A stretch of DNA of 64,000 bases, taken from the NCBI GenBank assembly GCA_024760505.1, contig CP058931.1, forward strand, positions 744,001 through 808,000, in the 5' to 3' direction. Positions 18,063 to 26,048 of the stretch are shown here, piece by piece. The translations under genes and the position numbers were made by a program. Source of the DNA: Nitrospira sp. (GTDB lineage: Bacteria; Nitrospirota; Nitrospiria; Nitrospirales; UBA8639). The notes under the pieces were generated by a model. That model saw nothing but the letters and a program-made list of their open reading frames with translations, was not told the origin of the DNA and ran no database searches. How positions within the stretch are numbered: the stretch's first letter is position 1; each line of letters starts with the position of its first letter.

Positions 18063-20402
18063 TTAGTTCAATTCAATGGTCACTGCCGCCAATTGGCCCG
18101 TGAATTTGAAGGGTATCTCATATCCTTCTGTCAACGGCGTACCCGTGTCAAAACCAATGTCGAGCGTTTCGTCAAGAGTCACGCGGTTCGGAATGCTTTT
18201 CTCCACTCGGCCTTCCCCGATTTGTTTCCCGTTCGCATAAAGGGTCACGGTGGCTCCGGCAAACGGTTTGTCGGTGTCCGATTTATACACGGCTTTGAGC
18301 GTCACGTCTCCTACCGGAATGGGCTCCTTAGACAGGATAGTATACCGTGCGACACCAACGAGGTTGTAGTGATAGATGAGCCGTTCCTTCTGCACATACA
18401 GCCCATACCCCCCGAAGCGACCTCCCTGAGTGAGGAGCATGCCCTCAGCTTTACTCTCAGGGATAACCACCTTGGCGGTAATCGTATGGTCCTTGTGCTT
18501 GAGATTAGGGGAGGCCCCCTCGGGAAGCCGAAGCAAGTTCGGATAGGTAAAAGATGTACGACCTTCTGTGAGGCTTGGGCGGTTTGCCACATTCAACCGC
18601 TCGGTTTTCCGATCATCGAGAGGCAAAACGTTATATTTCGCAGCTTCGGCAAAGAAGAGTTTGACGAGGTTGTTGAGCTTCTCCGGATTCTTATCTGCAA
18701 GATTCACCGCTTGGCTGAAGTCCTCCTCCACATGGTAGAGCTCCCAGGACATGTCCAGCAGGTCGGCAGGGGTGTTCTCGCTGAGCCAGGGTATCCCACG
18801 TATCGCACTGGCCATCCATCCGTCATGGTAAATGCCTTGGTTCCCGAGCATCTCGAAATACTGGGTAGTTCGCCGATCGGGAATATCCGGATTATCAAAG
18901 GTGTAGGCCATGCTGATCCCCTCAATGGGCTTTTGGGCAACTCCATTGAATTGCGCCGGGGCTTGCACGCCGACGGCTTCCAGAATAGTCGGGGCGATAT
19001 CGATGACATGGTGGAACTGATTTCGGATTTCCCCCCGCGCCTTGATGCGCTGCGGCCATGAAATGGCAAGGCCATTGCGCGTTCCACCAAAATGGCTGGC
19101 AATCTGCTTCGTCCACTGGAACGGCGTGTCCATGGCCCAAGCCCAAGCCGCGGGAAAATGATTATAATGTTTCTCTCCCCCTAGGGTGTCGAGGGAAGCG
19201 ACCTTAGCCTCCAACGATTCGGGAAGCCCGTTAAAGAACGTCATTTCATTGAGCAGCCCATGTAAGCCGCCTTCGGCACTCGATCCGTTGTCCCCGGCCA
19301 TGTAGATCACGAGGGTGTTATCCAGTTGCCCCAAATTCTCGATCGCATCGATGAGCCGTCCTACCTCATGGTCCGTATGAGCGGTGAAGGCGGCAAAGAC
19401 CTCCATCATCCTGGCATACACTCTCCGTTCATCTTCAGGCAATGAATCCCAGGCTGGTAATGAGGCAGGGCGCGTGGTGAGTTGTGCGTGCTTAGGAACC
19501 ACCCCGAGACGCTGTTGACGCGCAAAGGTCTCCTCTCGATATTGGTCCCACCCCATGTCAAACTGCCCCTTGAATTTGTCGATCCATTCCTGTGGCACCT
19601 GGTGCGGAGCATGGGTGGCGCCGGTGGAGAAGTACACAAAGAACGGTCGTTGGGGGGCCACGGCTTTAGTTGCCCGGATCATCCGGATGGCGTGGTCAGC
19701 CAGATCTGTCGTCAAGTGATACGGCGAGCCATCTTCATTGGTATCAGAGGGTTCAATACGTTTCTTATTTTCGACCAAGGCCGGATGAAACTGATCGGTA
19801 TCACCACCGACGAAGCCGTAAAAGTAATCAAATCCCAATCCGCCCGCCCAACGATCGAAGGGCCCTACAAGGCTGGTCTCCCAGTCTGGAACATTGTGGT
19901 TTTTGCCAAACCAGGCGTTGGCGTATCCGTACTCCCGCAGCACCTCCGCAAATGTCGCGGCTGATGCCGGGATAATGCCGGTATACCCAGGGAAGCCTGT
20001 CCCGGCCTCGCCAATGACCCCCGTGCCCACGGAGTGGTGGTTGCGCCCGGTCAGGAGTGCCGCCCGAGTCGGGCTGCAGAGCGCCGTGGTGTGGAACCGG
20101 GTGTAACGCAACCCATTATTGGCAATACGGTCTAAGGTGGGAGTCGGAATGGCGCCACCGAAGGTGCCCATCTGCCCATAACCCACGTCATCAAGCAGAA
20201 CAATGAGAATATTGGGTGGATCGGTCAAGCCAAACGTCTCAGGGACCTTCAGCCGGGGTTTCACAGGCTGGGAATCTTTGTACGTTAATCCAATCTTTCC
20301 CTCAAAGGGGCCTTCCGGTCGGGGAAGCACTTCTTGGGCGGAGACCGTTGTGTGCAAGAGTACAGGAAATAAGATGAAAAGCAGCATCTGAAGTTTTTTC
20401 AT
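18063..20402 (-). CDS. Arylsulfatase, periplasmic
   Basis: 779 residues with a signal peptide (about 1-22, ...T-V-S-A-Q). Type I sulfatase of the alkaline-phosphatase fold: metal-binding D71-D72 in L-L-D-D-V-G-Y-G, and the formylglycine motif C109-S-P-T-R followed by A-A-L-L-T-G-R. The Cys must be converted to formylglycine by a modifying enzyme not seen here. The long C-terminal domain (about 560-779) is beta-rich. It is expected to cleave sulfate esters outside the cytoplasm; the substrate is unknown. ATG 20402 has AGGAGG 9 bp upstream. Its closest neighbours do not form an operon with it. Confidence 0.92.
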   Translation of the reverse strand: MKKLQMLLFILFPVLLHTTVSAQEVLPRPEGPFEGKIGLTYKDSQPVKPRLKVPETFGLTDPPNILIVLLDDVGYGQMGTFGGAIPTPTLDRIANNGLRYTRFHTTALCSPTRAALLTGRNHHSVGTGVIGEAGTGFPGYTGIIPASAATFAEVLREYGYANAWFGKNHNVPDWETSLVGPFDRWAGGLGFDYFYGFVGGDTDQFHPALVENKKRIEPSDTNEDGSPYHLTTDLADHAIRMIRATKAVAPQRPFFVYFSTGATHAPHQVPQEWIDKFKGQFDMGWDQYREETFARQQRLGVVPKHAQLTTRPASLPAWDSLPEDERRVYARMMEVFAAFTAHTDHEVGRLIDAIENLGQLDNTLVIYMAGDNGSSAEGGLHGLLNEMTFFNGLPESLEAKVASLDTLGGEKHYNHFPAAWAWAMDTPFQWTKQIASHFGGTRNGLAISWPQRIKARGEIRNQFHHVIDIAPTILEAVGVQAPAQFNGVAQKPIEGISMAYTFDNPDIPDRRTTQYFEMLGNQGIYHDGWMASAIRGIPWLSENTPADLLDMSWELYHVEEDFSQAVNLADKNPEKLNNLVKLFFAEAAKYNVLPLDDRKTERLNVANRPSLTEGRTSFTYPNLLRLPEGASPNLKHKDHTITAKVVIPESKAEGMLLTQGGRFGGYGLYVQKERLIYHYNLVGVARYTILSKEPIPVGDVTLKAVYKSDTDKPFAGATVTLYANGKQIGEGRVEKSIPNRVTLDETLDIGFDTGTPLTEGYEIPFKFTGQLAAVTIELN

Positions 20403-20620
20403 GAAAACGCTCCTCCTGATTACTACAACAACTGATCAATCGCAAAGCATGGAATCGTTAAGTATGGTGAAGAAACACGTGGGTGGATTAGGACATACCG
20501 TCAATGGCAAAGTCCACCTTCAAGAGAATGGAAGAAGTAGATGCTTTTTCAAACAAAAGCGGTCTACCATCGCCTAGTCCTACTTATTCCAGGACATCAG
20601 AAGTGATAGGATTTCTTACC

Positions 20621-21244
20621 ATGATTCCACGCGTCCTCCTACTCGTAATTGGTCTGTTTTCGCTGTTGGGCGAAGAATTGGCAGCCCAGACCGAGGGCGT
20701 AGTCCTTGAGCGGCGATACTTTTATAAACAAGGAATTGTCGGTGTGTTTGGTATCGACGGAGAGTTTAACCCGGGTCGCTATAAATGGTCGATTCTTACG
20801 CCTTCGCAGGAATCGCTCCCGGGACTACCCGCTTATGTGGATCCCAATCGCATTCTCCCATTCCCGGAAACCTCCCAACTGCCGGAGACATCCACCTTTT
20901 CTGCACTTGTATACGAGGGCTGCTCCGATAGCAACCAGTGCGAATTTTCTTTCCAACAGACGAACGCGCCTGCTGCAAAACGCCTAGTCATCCGACTTGC
21001 GGGCATCCAAACTCCGCACATCAAGGCGTCCTGTGAACAGGAAACGTTGTTGGGCCGACAGGCTCAGCAACTCATCCATGGATATCTTTCCTCCGCCGTT
21101 CACATCGAGCTCATTTCCTCCTCGATAGACCGGAAAGAAATCGTGGGACGGTTGATTGCTGATGACCAGGATCTTTCCGACCTCTTAGTCAGCCAAGGAC
21201 TTGCCACTCCCGTTAGAGAAGGGAAAAGGGATTGGTGCTCATAG
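20621..21244 (+). CDS. Secreted SNase-like (thermonuclease fold) protein
   Basis: 207 residues from ATG 20621, which begins a clean signal peptide (M-I-P-R-V-L-L-L-V-I-G-L-F... to A-A-Q); a longer frame to 20504 adds a polar leader and is less likely. The C-terminal half resembles staphylococcal nuclease: I-R-L-A-G-I-Q-T-P-H-I, E-T-L-L-G-R-Q-A-Q-Q-L-I, G-R-L-I-A-D-D-Q-D-L-S-D-L-L-V-S-Q-G-L-A-T-P. The catalytic set is imperfect, as the usual R-x-x-x-I-D-A-P-E and E are partly replaced, so nuclease activity is doubtful. Confidence 0.62.
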   Translation: MIPRVLLLVIGLFSLLGEELAAQTEGVVLERRYFYKQGIVGVFGIDGEFNPGRYKWSILTPSQESLPGLPAYVDPNRILPFPETSQLPETSTFSALVYEGCSDSNQCEFSFQQTNAPAAKRLVIRLAGIQTPHIKASCEQETLLGRQAQQLIHGYLSSAVHIELISSSIDRKEIVGRLIADDQDLSDLLVSQGLATPVREGKRDWCS

Positions 21245-21700
21245 AAATCATCATCGGTTCTGGTGAAGAGGAAAAAAGAGACGTTCCACGTTTTCGGTAA
21301 CGCGCCAGTGCGCCGCCTTGGTCACAAACGGCATGGTCCACTGAAGTCAAATTTCGCCTATCCCTTCTATTCATTCATCCGCATGGAAATACATGTGTTT
21401 TTGGTTTTCCTAGGCTGGATGAGTTTTTTGACCATAGCAACGTCTCAGCAACCTAGCCTAAATTGATCCTCAATTGCCGGTCATGGTCAACACCGGCCTC
21501 CCCGAACTTGATCAGAGACCAGGACAGATCAGCACGGCGCCCTTGCCTTCCTCCACAAGCCTGCTAATTGAGTAGAAGTTCCGGCGAATAAGGCGTTGAA
21601 ATCTCACTTCCTAGAGGCCGGATTTTTTTCGATGGCACCCTCTCAATCCCCTCAGTCCGGCTTGCCCTCAGGATCTTACATCTCTATCATTTTCCTTCCC

Positions 21701-22381
21701 ATGGAATCTGAAGTGAATTACTCTGCATCCGATCATTCGCGCACGTCTCCGCTTGGGGGGATCCTCTCGGCAATTCTTCCAGGACTTGGGCTCCTGGTCC
21801 GGGGGTTTCCCGTTCAGATGACCTGGGTGCTGATGGTGGGAGGACTGCTCGGGGTCGCCACCTGGGCTCTCGGAGCCGTCGGGGGACCGGGAGCGGGCTG
21901 GTTTTTCGGCATGTTGATGATTTTGCCGTGGTGGTGCCTTCAGGCCTATCAAGCGTATCTCCCAACCCCACCAGGCCAACTGGCCACGTTACGCCTGGTC
22001 TGGAAACGTGGCCACGACATCCGATTTCTCGGAGGGTTATTTCTATGGACAGCCCTCATGGACCTGTACATTATTTTGGCAAACCCTGAATACCACCTGT
22101 CCGTATTTTGCACCAAACCGACCGGCATCTTAGGTCTCTTGTTCAAAGTGCAATCACCAGTGCTGCATATCGCCATCGGATATGGCTTTCTCACACTCCG
22201 TCGTTGGGCCCTATTTGTCTTCCTGGCCTATGCCGGCTTTGGCATTCTCAATGCCGCCACCAACTTCGCATGCTTTGGATTCGGACGCATTCGCACCGTC
22301 TTCTTCATCTCACTCCTGGCCTTTACGGCTTACGTCATCTGGCGGCGAGACAGTTTGGTGACACATTCCCGACCATCCTAG
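21701..22381 (+). CDS. Multi-pass membrane protein, unknown
   Basis: 226 residues from ATG 21701; other in-frame starts at 21632 (ATG) and 21596 (TTG) are possible and none has a strong ribosome site. There are about five or six hydrophobic helices, the first beginning G-G-I-L-S-A-I-L-P-G-L-G-L-L. This opening resembles small membrane proteins with an I-x-P-G-L-G motif, but no family was recognised. Short Arg/Lys-rich loops and W-R-R-D at the C-terminus suggest a cytoplasmic tail. Confidence 0.6.
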   Translation: MESEVNYSASDHSRTSPLGGILSAILPGLGLLVRGFPVQMTWVLMVGGLLGVATWALGAVGGPGAGWFFGMLMILPWWCLQAYQAYLPTPPGQLATLRLVWKRGHDIRFLGGLFLWTALMDLYIILANPEYHLSVFCTKPTGILGLLFKVQSPVLHIAIGYGFLTLRRWALFVFLAYAGFGILNAATNFACFGFGRIRTVFFISLLAFTAYVIWRRDSLVTHSRPS

Positions 22382-22865
22382 AAATGGGAGTTGGGTGAAA
22401 AAAGTTTGCCCAAGCTCCTGGCGAGACTTTCAGCGTTTCTCCATGTCACGCCTCCTCGCCTCCTATTGCGCTATTCAGATGTTTACACGAAGTCGGGGAT
22501 AGACCAGAAAGCCATGACAAAAATCTGGGCCTGAAAGGCAATGGCAGGCTGGCTTTTACACTCCCCTTCGAACTTTTGACCAGCCGGCCTTTAGGTTCGC
22601 CCCCCTACACGGTCCACCATTTCGTTCACCGCCTTGCCTGTTCCCGCCACTAACCCGTTCCCCATAAAGCCATTTTTGGACCTGTTTTTCATAAAAGAAA
22701 TAGGAGTAGAACATATCAGGTCATCTAACTCATGCTATAAAAAGTAGGCTGAGGTTGGAGGTGGTATGGAAAATTCTGTCCTACCTAAAACCACCTTTAT
22801 CTACCCTGGAAGGCTTAGGAGACGTCTGCTTGATGAGTACAATGGAGAGAGAATTGGGCTGTAGA
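22382..22865. other. Intergenic stretch with tRNA-Lys fragment
   Basis: 484 bp with no gene. It contains the 3' half of a tRNA-Lys copy (listed separately) and a downstream block (about 22620-22740) resembling the sequences after the tRNA-Lys copies at 17.7 and 31.0 kb, including GCCTTGCCTGTT and CATAAAGCCATTTTTGGACC. Confidence 0.6.
22568..22619 (+). pseudogene. tRNA-Lys 3'-half relic
   Basis: From the anticodon stem to CCA the sequence follows tRNA-Lys with substitutions: CCAGCCGGCCTTTAGG, then GTTCGCCCCCCTACACGG and TCCACCA. The 5' half is absent or unrecognisable. It retains the CCA and the block downstream shared with the relic at 31.0 kb. This is what an old attachment-site remnant would look like. 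Confidence 0.7.
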
Positions 22866-23528
22866 TTAACGCGACAGCAACACGACCATTGTATTGTTAA
22901 AAATATGCAAGAGAATAGACACGCTTAACCGGCTGTTCATATAGGCCAAGGTCAATACACCTTCTAAGAAAAAATGCCAAAAGATATAGAACCAGGTGAT
23001 ATCCGGATGCCAGTGTAAAAGGGTACCGATACAGACGGTAACGGCTAAAGCTGCCATCCGGGAATATAAAGTAGCGAGCATTTCGAAAAAATATCGCCGA
23101 AGAAAGACTTCTTCTAGCAAAGGCCCAAAGAGAGTCAGCGCCAATATTGTAATCACATACTGGTACCCCGCGAGATTCCGCCAGTCGGGGTCTGCCTTGA
23201 CTCCCTGACGACCTACAATTAATCCAAAAGCCCAAAATATAATCAGTAGCCCTATGGCTAAAACGACATAATCCCTCCCACATGGTATAAATTCTGCCAA
23301 TTTGATAGGCCCATATTGTTTAAGGCAGTAGAGGGCTAATAGAAGGTTGGCAAGCAATATCTCTCGTCGTTCAAACCATTCAAGGGAAAGCAGGATGTTG
23401 GATTTTTCCAGCACGACCGACATAAAAACTGAGGTAACAAAGAGAAGGACAAATAAGGAAAGAAAGGCAACCAGAATGAACCATGGATCCCACGCATTGA
23501 CTGAATGACTTTGTATCCGTTCTTCCAT
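22866..23528 (-). CDS. CPBP-family intramembrane metalloprotease
   Basis: 220 residues with six or more hydrophobic segments. Motif 1 E139-E140-V-F-L-R-R144 is the EExxxR signature of CAAX/CPBP proteases, followed by conserved His in L-L-H-W-H (about 171-173) and H-I-F-N-N (about 208-212), the expected metal ligands. Bacterial members cleave within membranes or act in peptide immunity. The substrate is unknown. It is isolated, close to the tRNA-Lys relic at 22.6 kb. Confidence 0.83.
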   Translation of the reverse strand: MEERIQSHSVNAWDPWFILVAFLSLFVLLFVTSVFMSVVLEKSNILLSLEWFERREILLANLLLALYCLKQYGPIKLAEFIPCGRDYVVLAIGLLIIFWAFGLIVGRQGVKADPDWRNLAGYQYVITILALTLFGPLLEEVFLRRYFFEMLATLYSRMAALAVTVCIGTLLHWHPDITWFYIFWHFFLEGVLTLAYMNSRLSVSILLHIFNNTMVVLLSR

Positions 23529-23860
23529 TAGTCTTCTCGATTACCCACAGCCTTCGATTCTTCTGATTTCTTTTCGGTTGTTTGGGAAGTGAAATAAAAG
23601 CAGAGATAACTTGGCCATGAAAGCTGAGACTTTGAATCTGTGGAATGAGGAAAATGAACTGTGGGACAAGGTTGAGGATTTCCTGGTCAAGTTATGACCC
23701 AGTCCCCCCCTCCGAATCACTTCCTCTACTTCCAAACCGTACAACATAGCTTGCATTGTCGGTAGGACCTGTTAAAAGGATTACGAGAGGCCCACCCCTC
23801 CTGTGGACACTTTAAACCTCGCCCGTGTTTCACATAGATTCTGGCCGGAAGGCTGACGAC

Positions 23861-24904
23861 ATGGACCTTTATCGTGTATTTCTCATCGCGCTGTTTTGGT
23901 GTGGGTTTGGCGGACTCGTCTACCCTCCACAAGGGAAGGCAAATGATATCCCAACGACGGTGGGGCTGGACCTGGACACCGTGTACTTGGAGGTGGTCTC
24001 CCCTCCTGAACTGAAAGATCGTTTACTGGCCCAAGCGCGTGACCTTTTTACTCAGTATGAATTCTCCCCGCTTGCAGCGAAACCACTGGCTCACCACCGG
24101 TCAACGTTGCAGCTTCACCTGATGGCGGAACCAATCGGAGCATTATGTCCTGACGCGTTGCTTTATGATCCCATGATAACGTTGACTTCGGCGGTTTTGG
24201 TGGAGAGGAAGCCCCGTCCCATTCAAGTTCAAGCTCTAACCTGGTCCTCGGAGGCACCAGCCCATACAATAGAAAAGAGGAATGCCCTCAAAGTGATAGA
24301 GGCGGTTGGGAAAGAATTCATCGAAAAGTTTATTGGGTATAATCGGCTCAGTCGTGCCGCCTACCCGGAATATTACACGAATTCTCCCACCGGACCATTA
24401 GCGGGAGAAAATCAACCATCCTCTCCAGGCCCACATGTCCCAACCGATCAGGCCAGTTTAGAAGGGCTGCAACTTGAACACCTAGAGTTTACTGTGGGCG
24501 GCCGAGGTCCGTTAGAAGTGTTTAACATGGATCGTGTTAAATATGCTGCTTGGACAGAACAATACAAAAGGCAATTTAAGAGTTTTGCCCAAAGTCAGAA
24601 TCCGGACGCCGGATTGTCCTTGAGCCAGAGCCATTCAGGGACTATAAACAAACGACTGTTTTTGAGTTTTGAAATGTGGCCCGCGCAAACAGCATGTCCT
24701 CATCTCCGCATCTATGAAGCCTCCATGCGATTGTCGGAACCAGTGCAGATCAAAAGAAATGGGCTGTTATTTACGACGGATACGTGGATCCGAAGAAAGG
24801 TGTCGGTGGTCAAAACGGTAGATTTTGAGCAATTTCAGACCGATGGAAATGCCCTAATGGCCGAATTTATTTCAGACCACAAGACTGCCAATCCAAGGCC
24901 TTAA
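23861..24904 (+). CDS. Secreted protein of unknown function
   Basis: 347 residues from ATG 23861, preferred because GGAAGG lies 8-9 bp upstream; an earlier ATG at 23825 gives a polar leader. The N-terminus is a signal peptide (D-L-Y-R-V-F-L-I-A-L-F-W-C-G-F-G-G-L). The rest is soluble, with a Ser/Pro-rich stretch near 185-205 (N-Q-P-S-S-P-G-P-H). No domain was recognised. It stands alone within the island-like region. Confidence 0.6.
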   Translation: MDLYRVFLIALFWCGFGGLVYPPQGKANDIPTTVGLDLDTVYLEVVSPPELKDRLLAQARDLFTQYEFSPLAAKPLAHHRSTLQLHLMAEPIGALCPDALLYDPMITLTSAVLVERKPRPIQVQALTWSSEAPAHTIEKRNALKVIEAVGKEFIEKFIGYNRLSRAAYPEYYTNSPTGPLAGENQPSSPGPHVPTDQASLEGLQLEHLEFTVGGRGPLEVFNMDRVKYAAWTEQYKRQFKSFAQSQNPDAGLSLSQSHSGTINKRLFLSFEMWPAQTACPHLRIYEASMRLSEPVQIKRNGLLFTTDTWIRRKVSVVKTVDFEQFQTDGNALMAEFISDHKTANPRP

Positions 24905-25146
24905 TCAATCTGGCTACGGTTAAAATATCTGAAGTCGGGGAAATATCTCCCTTGTCTTGCGTTTTAGTCCTGTAAAAACTCACATCCACGATTTTACACC
25001 CATGTTTGGTACTGCATTGGGTTGGGAGTGGTTACCGCCGCATCACGCAACGCACAAGCGGCAGACCGCAAGCGTAATGAATGGTTTAACTCACCGCATG
25101 CATTTGGTGGGAGAATTCTCGGTATACGCTATGAATCCTGCCAGCG

Positions 25147-25878
25147 TCACCGGCCTTCATCTTCCACGGCCAAAGCAATTACGATGAGAACCGCATAGTC
25201 TTGCTTCTTGCATCCCTCGACTGGAGGCATCACCCCTCCTGGTGCGACCGGAAACCCAGTCTTCTCAACGTTTGCCGGAGAACACGAATCATTACCGGTC
25301 GTGGGCGTATAGCGCGCGGAGCGGCACGCCAAGTGCGTCACGTCATAGAGCGTGGCCTGGTCATGGAGCTCCCAGCGGCTATTCCCATTCTTGTCAGCGG
25401 GATGAATGGTCAATATGGTCGTGACCTCGCGGTCACCCGTGACCAGATATTTGCCGGGAGGGATTGGAAATGTCGGCTGCTCCATGATGAGGCCGTGTTC
25501 CTCCAGCCACCAGTCGGTCTGGTCGAATTTCCAGCGTGCCGGAGCGACGCCACCTGCCTCCTCCAACTGCTCCAAGCTGCTCAACCTCACTCCCCGAGGA
25601 CCCGGATCCAGTGGCCAGAGACCCCACGACTCCGCGCCGTTCCCGGAGGTTGCACCTGGATCACCCAATGCTGCGATGTACTGCGTTGAAATGCGCTGAA
25701 ACTTCGGCTGACCTCCGCCTGCGGCATAAACCGATTGACCTAAGCCGGCCATCATCACGAGCAATGCCGTTGCAAGGCATGCGCGGCCAATCAGGAGCAT
25801 CGTTCCGCAAGTCGGCAACAACCAGGTATCTCGCTGTAAAGGGGTTCGCACTCTGAGTCTCCTGAGATTAGAAATCAT
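25147..25878 (-). CDS. Exported protein of unknown function
   Basis: 243 residues; ATG 25878 has GGAGGAAAG 7 bp upstream. A signal-like segment (about 26-52, ending V-Y-A-A-G-G-G) indicates export. The mature part has several Trp-rich and Pro/Gly-rich stretches (W-G-L-W-P-L-D-P-G-P-R-G, P-P-G-K-Y-L-V-T-G-D-R-E-V-T) and Cys residues that could form disulfides. No family recognised. It is divergent from the GH94-type gene across a region with two perfect palindromes, suggesting shared regulation. Confidence 0.65.
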   Translation of the reverse strand: MISNLRRLRVRTPLQRDTWLLPTCGTMLLIGRACLATALLVMMAGLGQSVYAAGGGQPKFQRISTQYIAALGDPGATSGNGAESWGLWPLDPGPRGVRLSSLEQLEEAGGVAPARWKFDQTDWWLEEHGLIMEQPTFPIPPGKYLVTGDREVTTILTIHPADKNGNSRWELHDQATLYDVTHLACRSARYTPTTGNDSCSPANVEKTGFPVAPGGVMPPVEGCKKQDYAVLIVIALAVEDEGR

Positions 25879-25921
25879 ATAGTGACTTTCCTCCTTGGAT
25901 GGGAAGGAACTCCCTAAATAA

Positions 25922-25941
25922 GTTAGGCTATATAGCCTAAC
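25922..25941. promoter_or_regulatory. Perfect 20-bp palindrome, likely operator
   Basis: GTTAGGCTATATAGCCTAAC is a perfect palindrome with an AT centre, typical of a dimeric repressor site. It lies 44-63 bp before the start of the divergent exported-protein gene and about 110 bp before the GH94-type gene. Confidence 0.6.
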
Positions 25942-25951
25942 CCCAACGATA

Positions 25952-25990
25952 ACGGACTGACAAACTGGTACTGCGAGTTTGTCAGTCCGT
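25952..25990 (+). promoter_or_regulatory. 15-bp stem hairpin before the GH94 gene
   Basis: ACGGACTGACAAACT and AGTTTGTCAGTCCGT form a perfect 15-bp stem with a 9-nt loop. No T-run follows in the plus direction, so it is not a standard terminator. It may be a second operator or an RNA structure in the leader, about 60 nt before ATG 26049. Confidence 0.55.
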
Positions 25991-26048
25991 GTTGATTATG
26001 TTGTTATGCGGTACTCAACTTTTTGCGACAGAACCATCGGGAGACACT

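Noticed and set aside
18048..19061. 337-codon open frame on the plus strand opposite the arylsulfatase
   Set aside because: It lies fully inside a clear sulfatase gene with a signal peptide and catalytic motifs; it is antisense shadow.
21263..21466. 67-codon frame after the SNase-like gene
   Set aside because: No ribosome site or recognisable feature; composition suggests chance.
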